This document shows, piece after piece, positions 7,479-13,436 of a DNA stretch of 13,467 bases (position 1 is the stretch's first letter; the number at the start of each line of letters is the position of its first letter). The DNA lies in NCBI GenBank assembly GCA_037446575.1, contig JBBIII010000066.1, positions 1 to 13,467 on the forward strand, read 5' to 3'. Both the position numbers and the translations under genes were made by a program. This DNA comes from JBBIII01 sp037446575. GTDB lineage: Bacteria > Bacteroidota > Ignavibacteria > UBA10030. Below the pieces are notes generated by a model. It was not told the DNA's origin. It was given only the letters and a program-made list of their open reading frames with translations, and searched no databases.

Positions 7479-8747
7479 ATGATCTATATAACATATAAAG
7501 AGAACAATTTATATTGCGAAGACATTCCGCTTGTTGAGTTAGCCGAGGAATACGGCACGCCATTGTACGTCTATAGTAAAAATCAAATTATAGACAACTA
7601 CAAAACTTATTATGAAATTCTCTCCAACACTAATCACCTAATTTGCTATGCCTTAAAAGCAAACGCCAATCATTATATTTTAAAATTACTCGCTTCCGAA
7701 GGAGCTGGTGCGGATGTTGTTTCAGCCGGGGAAATATATCTTGCTTTAAAAGCTGGCTTCTCTCCTGATAAAATTGTTTTTGCCGGCGTTGGTAAACGGG
7801 AAGACGAAATTGAATACGCGCTCAATCAGAGCATATTTTCTTTTAATGTCGAATCGGCGGCTGAATTGCAAATGATTTCCCGCGTTGCTATAAGACTCGG
7901 CAAAAAAGCAAGGGTCTCGTTAAGAATTAATCCCGATATCAATGCCGAAAGCCATCCATATATAACAACAGGCTTACAGACGAATAAATTTGGAATTGAA
8001 GCGTCGAAGGCGATAGAAATATTTCAATATGCTTCTTCTTTGCCATCAATCGAGTTGGTTGGAGTGCATACGCATATCGGCTCTCAAATTACAAAGACTG
8101 CTCCGTTTGTGGCGGCGGCAAATTATGTTGCCGAACTTGTTAAAAAATTGCGAGAAGTAGGAATTAATTTAACTCATATTGATATTGGCGGAGGTCTTGG
8201 CGTTCAATATACAAATGTGATTAAGCATGAAGCTCTTCCACAAGATGAAGATATAAATGGAATCCTACCCACGCCGGCAGAATTTCTTTCGGAAATATTG
8301 CCAATACTTCAATCTACTGGATGCATAATTTGGTTAGAGCCGGGGCGGTCTATAGTTGCAAATTCCGGCGTGTTGATTACAAAGGTAATTTCTGTAAAAG
8401 AAAATTCAGCGAAAAAGTTCGTAATAGTTGATAGCGGCATGAATGATTTAATTAGACCGAGCTTATATCATGCTTATCATCAAATTGTTCCGTTAAAAGT
8501 CGAAACTTATGAACGAGAAAATGTAGATATTGTAGGTCCAATTTGTGAAAGCAGTGACTTCATTGCTAAGGAGCGGTTGATGCCGAAAGTTAACTCAGGC
8601 GATTATTTAGCCGTGCTCACTACAGGCGCCTACGGATTTGTTTTAAGCTCAAATTATAATGCTCGTTTGAAACCGGCAGAAATTCTTGTTAATGGTGAAC
8701 GTGTGAGAGTAATTCGCCCAAGGCAAACGTTAGAAGAGCTTGGTTGA
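7479..8747 (+). CDS. lysA: Diaminopimelate decarboxylase
   Basis: This PLP enzyme decarboxylates meso-diaminopimelate to L-lysine, the last step of the DAP pathway. The 422-aa length fits. It is a fold-III decarboxylase: PLP lysine K60 in YALKAN, RINPD (149-153), HIGSQI (199-204), the phosphate-binding loop GGGLG (237-241), EPGRS (287-291), the partner-subunit active-site motif CESSD (356-360) with Cys356, and GAYGF (383-387) with Tyr385. The CESSD and HIGSQ motifs favour DAP over ornithine or arginine decarboxylase. The ATG start has only weak Shine-Dalgarno support (aagaaaa). It follows the M50 gene by 27 nt on the same strand. No other DAP-pathway gene is in the window, and no clear terminator follows. 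Confidence 0.96.
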   Translation: MIYITYKENNLYCEDIPLVELAEEYGTPLYVYSKNQIIDNYKTYYEILSNTNHLICYALKANANHYILKLLASEGAGADVVSAGEIYLALKAGFSPDKIVFAGVGKREDEIEYALNQSIFSFNVESAAELQMISRVAIRLGKKARVSLRINPDINAESHPYITTGLQTNKFGIEASKAIEIFQYASSLPSIELVGVHTHIGSQITKTAPFVAAANYVAELVKKLREVGINLTHIDIGGGLGVQYTNVIKHEALPQDEDINGILPTPAEFLSEILPILQSTGCIIWLEPGRSIVANSGVLITKVISVKENSAKKFVIVDSGMNDLIRPSLYHAYHQIVPLKVETYERENVDIVGPICESSDFIAKERLMPKVNSGDYLAVLTTGAYGFVLSSNYNARLKPAEILVNGERVRVIRPRQTLEELG

Positions 8748-9055
8748 TAATTGAGTTTATAAGTGTAACATTTTTTTGCATACCTAAAATTTTCTACTAA
8801 GAAAAGCTAACAATAAGCGCAAAAAGTAGTACTGATTCTTTTGTAGATTGATCTGAATTAAACGCCAAACTTATTTATAAATGTCTTAAGTTGTTAGTAA
8901 CCAAAATTTAAATAGAGTTTTGCTCCATACCTATTATTATTTTCAACTGTGAGACTCTTAATTAGTCGGAAAACGAAAAATTGATAAAATGAGGAACTTC
9001 AAAAAAATAATTAAAAGGAGGCTTCAAAGAAATCAAATATATTTTTCATTGGTGA
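8748..9055. other. Non-coding A/T-rich region downstream of lysA
   Basis: There is no supported gene on either strand. A 55-codon + frame starts at about 8989 but runs into the repeat element, has no upstream ribosome site and matches nothing I recognise. An aaaaggagg run near 9013-9021 resembles a ribosome site but is not followed by a plausible start codon. No terminator with a solid stem is visible after lysA. Confidence 0.55.
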
Positions 9056-9160
9056 GGTTGACTAAAAAGAGAATAATTTTGTCATTCCCACTTGTCCGCC
9101 TTTGGAGGAAATGTTTTTACCCCGTAAAACGGGGTGAATTGGGAATCTTGGAATGAAAGA

Positions 9161-9195
9161 GAGTAAGATTCCCTCTTAAAACATGAGGGAATGAC
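9161..9195. repeat. Interspersed palindrome, 'attccctc' type
   Basis: The stem attccctc (9168-9175) and gagggaat (9185-9192) is perfect, with a 9-nt loop. It is flanked by gtaag on the left and gac on the right, the same flanks as the palindrome at 9261-9288. The two are therefore diverged copies of one repeat family in the same orientation. Confidence 0.7.
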
Positions 9196-9205
9196 AGATG
9201 AGCTT

Positions 9206-9253
9206 GATGTCTGACACTTGCCTCAGAATTAGCAACGAGAAGTGTCTGACATC
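9206..9253. repeat. 14-bp inverted repeat with 20-nt loop
   Basis: gatgtctgacactt (9206-9219) and aagtgtctgacatc (9240-9253) pair at 13 of 14 positions around a 20-nt loop. This unit lies between the two attccc-type palindromes and has an unrelated sequence, so the element appears to be a composite of more than one repeat family. Confidence 0.7.
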
Positions 9254-9260
9254 TAAATAT

Positions 9261-9288
9261 GTAAGATTCCCGCTTTTGCGGGAATGAC
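9261..9288. repeat. Interspersed palindrome, 'attcccgc' type
   Basis: attcccgc (9266-9273) and gcgggaat (9278-9285) form a perfect 8-bp stem with a tttt loop, flanked by gtaag and gac. This is the 'gtcattcccgc...gcgggaat' class of short palindrome found repeatedly in many bacterial genomes. It lies just inside the right terminal inverted repeat. Confidence 0.75.
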
Positions 9289-9344
9289 AACTTTTTAGTC
9301 AACCACATCAAACTACTTTTTATTTAATTGAGCATACAGCTAAG

Positions 9345-9482
9345 TTACTTATTTATGTCGTCTGATTGCTCTACTTGATCCGACAAGCTTGGCGATTTCA
9401 ATATTTTTAGAAAAAATTTAATAGTGAAAAATCCGATAAATATCCACGCAGTGAACATCATTATACAGGCAGATAACGTCAT
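9345..9482 (-). CDS. MetS-like small membrane subunit of the NSS transporter
   Basis: This is a 45-codon frame starting at ATG 9480-9482 and ending at TAA 9345-9347. The protein starts MTLSACIMMFTAWIFIGF, has one hydrophobic helix (about 5-28), then a Lys-containing and acidic polar tail. The MTxSAxxMM start and single-helix layout resemble MetS (methionine/alanine importer small subunit, MaAIMP_sms type), which is encoded right after the NSS transporter MetP in Corynebacterium and is needed for transport. Here the ATG overlaps the transporter stop as ATGA, implying translational coupling and a 1:1 partner. It probably acts in the inner membrane. The family call rests on pattern and context, since I could not align it. 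Confidence 0.75.
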   Translation of the reverse strand: MTLSACIMMFTAWIFIGFFTIKFFLKILKSPSLSDQVEQSDDINK

Positions 9483-11134
9483 TGTCGCGCTCCTTTATCA
9501 TCAGTATTAATTTTCTTTTTCCATGCATACCAAACAGCAATTGCTACGCAAAGGAAAGTTATTAAAAGCAAAATGCGCGTCATATCAACAATAAAAACTG
9601 AAGTCGGAATCCCATCTATAAAATAGCGCGTGTCTTCAATGCCGATCTTTAAAATTTTTCCTATTACGCTTCCCGGGTCGAGGGGCCAACCATTGCCGGC
9701 GAATAGCTGCTCAAAAGCAGATTTCCAATTTCCGTTCAGCGGTGAAATAAGCGATCCGAAGAAAACAGCAAGCAAGAATACCGGCGTTACGAATTGAATA
9801 ACAAATTTGAAAAATATAGGAACTTTAATATCTGCGCATCGGGTAATTTCATCCCATCCTTTTTTTATCCCAAAAACATAGGCAAACGCTAATGATTCTA
9901 ACAGAGCAAAAACAACGAGAGAGAATGTGCCAGACCAATCATCAAATTCGCCGAACGCGCCGTGCGAAAAGAATATGATGCAGGGGATAGTAAGAACAAT
10001 TAAAATACAGCCGAAAATTTTTACAGATTTTATCCTACTTGCATTGAATTCATCTTGGAAAAAAGCCATTACCGGTTGACCCATTGCAAGCGAACTTGTG
10101 ATGCCAGCAAAAAATAGCAATCCAAACCAAGCCACACCTGCAAGCGCCGCGAAAATCGGTCCCCAATTTTGAAATAAAGTCGGCATTGTTTGAAATCCCA
10201 TTGAGAGACCTACAATGCGCTGAACCTCATCAAGTCCTAAATAAGCGACTCCAATTGGAATAATAATAGAGCCGCCGATTATCACTTCTACGAACTCATT
10301 TGTGAAGCCGGCGGATGCGGCGTTTAACGCAATATCATCTTTCTGCCGAAGGTATGCAGAATAACAGTGTATAGTTCCCATGCCAACTGACAGAGTAAAA
10401 AAGACCTGGCCTGCGGCGGCGAGCCAAACTTTCGGATCGGCAAGCGATTCGAAACGAGGTTCCCATAAATAATTCAATCCAGCGATTGCGTCATTAATAG
10501 CATTGAGTTCGCCCGCATCTAAAGTTAGAGCGCGAATTGCAAGGAATATTCCGAAAATTACAAGAAGCGGCATGCCAATTTTGCTTGCCATTTCAATTCC
10601 CTTGCTTAAGCCGCGCGATAATATCCATAGGTTCAGAGTAAGAGTTATAATGAAAAAGAAAATTGCTTGACCGGAAATATTAAAGAGCGGATTTCCTTCG
10701 GCGCCAACATAGCTGGTGAAAAAATCGCGCACCTCGCCGGCTGACATTCCATTAAAAGTGCCGACTATAGAATGCCAAACATATCCTAAAGTCCAAGATT
10801 CTAAATATGAATAATAAGCGGCTATTGTCAAGTTTGTAAAAATCCCAAACACGCCTATATATTTGAGCAATGTACTTTTTCCGAGCACGTCCATCATTCC
10901 GGGAGTTGAGTGATGCCCATAGCGCCCGCCGTGCCTGCCAATTGCCCATTCAATCCATAGCAAAGGAATTCCCATTAATATAAATGACACAAGATATGGA
11001 ATAATGAATGCTCCGCCGCCATTTTGAATTGCCTGCGCTGGGAAACGCAAAAAATTTCCAAGCCCGACTGCATTACCAGCCATTGCAAGAACAAGACCGA
11101 CACGCGTGCCCCATCTTTCTTGAACTTTTGTCAC
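9479..11134 (-). CDS. NSS-family sodium-dependent amino-acid transporter (MetP-like)
   Basis: This is a neurotransmitter:sodium symporter family (LeuT fold) protein with about 12 membrane spans that probably imports an amino acid with Na+. The TM1 signature GNAVGLGNFLRFP (20-32) with the unwound Gly region is intact, followed by NGGGAFIIPYL and EWAIGR. TM6-7 (GQVFFTLSVGMGTIHCYSAY) and TM8 (SSLAMGQPVMAFF) are also recognisable. The predicted product is 551 aa from GTG 11132-11134, which has GGAGG (11140-11144) 5 nt upstream. A TTG four codons earlier would bury that ribosome site and is less likely. The substrate is not readable from sequence; the MetS-like partner hints at methionine, alanine or another neutral amino acid. 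It is divergent from ddl. Confidence 0.92.
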   Translation of the reverse strand: MTKVQERWGTRVGLVLAMAGNAVGLGNFLRFPAQAIQNGGGAFIIPYLVSFILMGIPLLWIEWAIGRHGGRYGHHSTPGMMDVLGKSTLLKYIGVFGIFTNLTIAAYYSYLESWTLGYVWHSIVGTFNGMSAGEVRDFFTSYVGAEGNPLFNISGQAIFFFIITLTLNLWILSRGLSKGIEMASKIGMPLLVIFGIFLAIRALTLDAGELNAINDAIAGLNYLWEPRFESLADPKVWLAAAGQVFFTLSVGMGTIHCYSAYLRQKDDIALNAASAGFTNEFVEVIIGGSIIIPIGVAYLGLDEVQRIVGLSMGFQTMPTLFQNWGPIFAALAGVAWFGLLFFAGITSSLAMGQPVMAFFQDEFNASRIKSVKIFGCILIVLTIPCIIFFSHGAFGEFDDWSGTFSLVVFALLESLAFAYVFGIKKGWDEITRCADIKVPIFFKFVIQFVTPVFLLAVFFGSLISPLNGNWKSAFEQLFAGNGWPLDPGSVIGKILKIGIEDTRYFIDGIPTSVFIVDMTRILLLITFLCVAIAVWYAWKKKINTDDKGARQ

Positions 11135-11139
11135 ACGAT

Positions 11140-11144
11140 CCTCC
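11140..11144 (-). promoter_or_regulatory. Ribosome binding site that sets the NSS transporter start
   Basis: GGAGG on the minus strand lies 5 nt before the GTG at 11132-11134. The alternative TTG at 11144-11146 overlaps this site, so the GTG start is preferred. It is one of the strongest Shine-Dalgarno sites in the window. Confidence 0.7.
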
Positions 11145-11155
11145 AAATACAGCTT

Positions 11156-11235
11156 TTAATTTATTTTACGATAAATTAATTCTCGAAAAACCTAAGAAGT
11201 TTTCTATCGAAACGCAATACAAAATCAAAACTTCT
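11156..11235 (-). promoter_or_regulatory. Leader of the NSS transporter gene with two perfect inverted repeats
   Basis: On the minus strand, agaagtttt (11227-11235) and aaaacttct (11195-11203) form a 9-bp perfect stem with a 23-nt spacer. Closer to the gene, ttaattta (11172-11179) and taaattaa (11156-11163) form an 8-bp stem 11 nt before the GGAGG ribosome site. They could be operator half-sites or 5'-leader hairpins. I do not recognise a known riboswitch. The second stem is pure A/T and may be chance. Confidence 0.4.
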
Positions 11236-11268
11236 CATAATTGCAGGTCATTACTCTTTTCGGTATGT

Positions 11269-11431
11269 TAGAACACGAAGAGCACTAAGATATATGTAAG
11301 AATAAATAGAACACGAAGAGCACTAAGATATATGTAAAGAATAAATAGAACACGAAGAGCACTAAGATATATGCAAAGAATAAATAGAACACGAAGAGCA
11401 CTATGATATATGCAAAGAATAAATAGAACAC
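11269..11431. repeat. Four-copy 39-bp tandem repeat upstream of ddl
   Basis: The units are 11269-11306 (38 bp, one A missing), 11307-11345, 11346-11384 and 11385-11423, then a partial copy tagaacac (11424-11431). Each starts tagaacacgaagagcacta and continues to gaataaa. Copies differ at few positions: the t/c in atgtaa versus atgcaa, and one a/t change in copy 4. The high identity implies recent expansion by slippage or recombination. Units carry stop codons in most frames, so the array is non-coding. It ends 21 nt before the ddl start codon and falls in the ddl leader or promoter. The rest of the gap (11147-11268) holds the NSS leader repeats. Confidence 0.92.
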
Positions 11432-11452
11432 AAAAATAAAGTCTATAAAAAA

Positions 11453-12592
11453 ATGAATAAACAGACTAACAACTCAACACGTATCCGTGTAGGCGTAATT
11501 TTTGGCGGTCGCTCTGTTGAACACGAAGTTTCACTCGTTTCCGCAACTTCCGTTATAGACGCTTTGGATAAAAATAAATACGAAGTAATTCCGATTGGAA
11601 TTGCGCCAACTGGAAAATGGCTTAGTTCCGCCGATACTCTCCGTCTTCTTAAAGCCAAGCAATCTGTCGAAAGCGAACCGGAAAAAATTCTTATTCCCGA
11701 TCCACGCAGACAATCACTTGTGGCTTTTGATAATGTTACTAATGAGATTAAAAAGTTGGATGTGATAATTCCTTTGATACACGGGACTTACGGAGAAGAC
11801 GGTTCGTTGCAGGGTTTGCTCGAGTTGGCGGATATCCCTTATGTTGGAGCTGGAGTGCTTGGTTCGGCAGTTGGTATGGATAAAATAATACAAAAAGAGA
11901 TATTGCGGCAAGCAAAAGTTCCAGTAACGCCGAGCGTTTGGTTTTTATTTGGAGCATTCAAATTACAGCAAAAGAAAATAGTAAGAGAGATAGAAACAAA
12001 ATTAAAATACCCTTTGTTTGTTAAGCCGGCAAATTCTGGCTCGAGTGTAGGAATTAGCAAAGCTCACGACAGAAAAGAATTGACAGCTTTTATAGAATTA
12101 GCATCGCAGTTCGATAGAAAAATTCTTGTTGAGCAGGCGGTTAAGGAAGCGCGCGAAATTGAATGCGCAGTGATCGGCAATGATGAACCGCAAGCGTCGG
12201 CGCTTGGCGAAATTATTCCATCTAACGAATTTTATGATTACGACGCAAAATATGTAGATGGAAAAACAGCCGAATCTATTCCCGCAAAATTGCCGAAAAC
12301 AGTTGCGAAGAAAATTCAGCAATACGCCTTAGATGCTTTTCGAGTTTTGGATTGCGCTGGAATGGCTCGAGTTGATTTTTTGATAGTAAGAAGAACGAAC
12401 CGAATTTTCCTAAATGAGATAAATACGATTCCCGGTTTTACGTCTATCAGCATGTATCCGAAATTGTGGCAGGCGTCCGGAATATCATACCCTGAGTTAT
12501 TGGATAAGTTGATACAGCTTGCATTAGAAAGATATGCAGAGAAGAAAAAACTAAAAACCACTTACCAGCCGAAAAACGATTGGTACAGATAG
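11453..12592 (+). CDS. ddl: D-alanine--D-alanine ligase
   Basis: This ATP-grasp enzyme joins two D-alanines for peptidoglycan precursors in the cytoplasm. The 379-aa length is in the usual DdlA-type range. The motifs are complete: FGGRSVEHEVS (17-27), HGTYGEDG (110-117), the ATP-grasp segment FVKPANSGSSVGI (189-201), the omega loop EFYDYDAKY (259-267), and Mg ligands D308, E322 and N324 in MARVDFLI and FLNEINTIPGFTSISMYP. Tyr267 in the DAKY motif is the residue that favours D-Ala-D-Ala; Phe there marks D-Ala-D-Lac ligases of intrinsically vancomycin-resistant bacteria. No Shine-Dalgarno site is visible before the ATG, which sits just after a tandem-repeat array. It is the first gene of a rightward group with the hicBA-like pair and the ftsB-like gene. 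Confidence 0.97.
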   Translation: MNKQTNNSTRIRVGVIFGGRSVEHEVSLVSATSVIDALDKNKYEVIPIGIAPTGKWLSSADTLRLLKAKQSVESEPEKILIPDPRRQSLVAFDNVTNEIKKLDVIIPLIHGTYGEDGSLQGLLELADIPYVGAGVLGSAVGMDKIIQKEILRQAKVPVTPSVWFLFGAFKLQQKKIVREIETKLKYPLFVKPANSGSSVGISKAHDRKELTAFIELASQFDRKILVEQAVKEAREIECAVIGNDEPQASALGEIIPSNEFYDYDAKYVDGKTAESIPAKLPKTVAKKIQQYALDAFRVLDCAGMARVDFLIVRRTNRIFLNEINTIPGFTSISMYPKLWQASGISYPELLDKLIQLALERYAEKKKLKTTYQPKNDWYR

Positions 12593-12646
12593 ATTTGCAG
12601 AAGATTTTAGAGTTGAGTACATTACTGCGTAAGTTTAGGAGAGATT

Positions 12647-12853
12647 ATGAATGAAATTCTTTTTCTAATAGAAGAAGCGCCGGAAGGCGGTTTTACTGCA
12701 CGCTCAGTTGATGCGACAATTTTTACTGAGGCAGATACAATGGAGGAACTTCATGTGGCAATTCGTGATGCCGTAAGATGCCACTTTGAAGAGAATAAAG
12801 CACCTAAATTTATCAGGTTGCATTTTATTCGCGAAGAAGTAATTGCAGCATGA
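12647..12853 (+). CDS. HicB-like short protein (putative antitoxin)
   Basis: This is a 68-aa protein with the HicB-type partial RNase H-like fold: a beta-strand start MNEILFLIEEAPEGGFTARSV, then the helix TMEELHVAIRDAVRCHFEE, ending FIREEVIAA. Such short proteins next to HicA are often mislabelled as '2-oxoisovalerate dehydrogenase E1 beta'. It ends after the core and lacks the C-terminal helix-turn-helix or ribbon-helix-helix domain of classic HicB, so DNA-binding autoregulation is unlikely. AGGAGA lies 4 nt upstream of the ATG. Its stop overlaps the next start as ATGA. It follows ddl by 54 nt. The antitoxin role is inferred from the partner gene. Confidence 0.8.
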   Translation: MNEILFLIEEAPEGGFTARSVDATIFTEADTMEELHVAIRDAVRCHFEENKAPKFIRLHFIREEVIAA

Positions 12854-13092
12854 GATTACCGCGTGATATATCAGGAGAAAAATTAGGCAAAAAACTTCAA
12901 GAATTTGGTTATCAAATTACAAGACAGACAGGAAGTCATTTGCGCCTTACTACTCAACAAAATGGAGAACATCATATTACCATACCAAATCATCCATCTT
13001 TACGAATAGGAACACTTGCCAATATTCTCTCTGCGGTAGCGCAGCATTTTGAAATTTCAAAAGAAAATATTATAGCTAAGTTATTCAAATAA
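12850..13092 (+). CDS. hicA: HicA-like protein (putative mRNA interferase toxin)
   Basis: This is an 80-aa protein of the HicA/YcfA family with a dsRBD-like fold. The pattern is clear: LPRDISGEKLGKKLQEFGY, then TRQTGSHLRL with the conserved catalytic-type His30, ITIPNHPSLRIGTLANILS, and a C-terminal helix. HicA toxins cleave mRNA and are held in check by HicB. Here the antitoxin-like gene comes first and overlaps by 4 nt (ATGA). Its stop codon overlaps the next ATG by 1 nt (TAATG). There is no good ribosome site, so translation probably depends on coupling. The family call is strong, but toxicity cannot be read from sequence; solitary non-toxic HicA homologues exist. Confidence 0.9.
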   Translation: MRLPRDISGEKLGKKLQEFGYQITRQTGSHLRLTTQQNGEHHITIPNHPSLRIGTLANILSAVAQHFEISKENIIAKLFK

Positions 13093-13436
13093 TGGATGAT
13101 CAATTCTATAGAAATCTTCCGCCTGAGAAATTATTCAAGAAAATTGTTAAGAGCGCGGCTAAAAATAAGAAGAGAACAATTTTATTCATTCTTGCTTTTT
13201 TATTTCTGTTATACCTTTTATTCGATAACAAAGGAATTATTAAGCGTCTGCAATTAGAAGCAGAACATCGGGAATGGATAGAAAAAGTGAAAGCAGATAG
13301 TGCGGAGACAAAAAGACTACAGGAACAAATCAAAGCGTTAGAAGGAGATAAAAAAACAATCGAAAAGGTTGCCCGCGAAAAATACGGAATGTCGCGCGAA
13401 GGCGAAACAGTGTATAAAGTCAAGAAAGAGAAGTGA
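13092..13436 (+). CDS. ftsB: FtsB/DivIC-type septum formation initiator protein
   Basis: This is a 114-aa single-pass division protein of the septum-initiator family, expected to work with FtsL and FtsQ/DivIB-type partners at the septum. It has a basic cytoplasmic N-terminus (1-28, Lys-rich), one membrane segment (about 29-45), FDNKGIIKRL just after it, a coiled coil (about 47-95) with heptad-like Leu/Ile/Val, and the typical C-terminus AREKYGMSREGETVYKVKK. The ATG shares its A with the hicA-like stop (TAATG) and has no clear ribosome site, so translation is probably coupled. In many genomes ftsB-like genes sit near wall or housekeeping genes; here it is linked to ddl through the hicBA-like pair. 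FtsB versus DivIC naming is uncertain. Confidence 0.85.
   Translation: MDDQFYRNLPPEKLFKKIVKSAAKNKKRTILFILAFLFLLYLLFDNKGIIKRLQLEAEHREWIEKVKADSAETKRLQEQIKALEGDKKTIEKVAREKYGMSREGETVYKVKKEK

Larger units (their letters stand above)
9056..9304. mobile_element. MITE-like palindrome-rich element with 14-bp terminal inverted repeats
   Basis: The ends ggttgactaaaaag (9056-9069) and ctttttagtcaacc (9291-9304) are perfect 14-bp inverted repeats. Extending outward to 9051 and 9309, 17 of 19 positions still pair. Between them lie four nested palindromes: attccca/tgggaat (9084-9090 and 9140-9146) enclosing accccgt/acggggt (9119-9125 and 9129-9135); attccctc/gagggaat; gatgtctgacactt/aagtgtctgacatc; and attcccgc/gcgggaat. 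No transposase is encoded; a 64-aa minus frame with 'SFPQKRES' is the familiar false translation of such repeats. No target-site duplication is evident. It is either a small non-autonomous element or a stack of REP-like units. Confidence 0.65.

Noticed and set aside
8989..9156. 55-codon + frame starting before the repeat element
   Set aside because: More than half of it is repeat sequence, it has no upstream ribosome site, and its composition is Lys/Arg-heavy from A/T-rich non-coding DNA.
9117..9311. 64-aa minus frame containing LSFPQKRES
   Set aside because: This is the well-known artefact translation of attccc-type palindromic repeats and lies entirely inside the repeat element.
11269..11431. 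Tandem array as a CRISPR
   Set aside because: The units are contiguous with no variable spacers, and no cas genes are nearby, so it is a simple tandem repeat.
11453..12592. Ddl as a D-Ala-D-Lac (vancomycin-resistance type) ligase
   Set aside because: The omega loop has Tyr267 (DAKY), the D-Ala-D-Ala type, rather than the Phe seen in D-lactate-using ligases.
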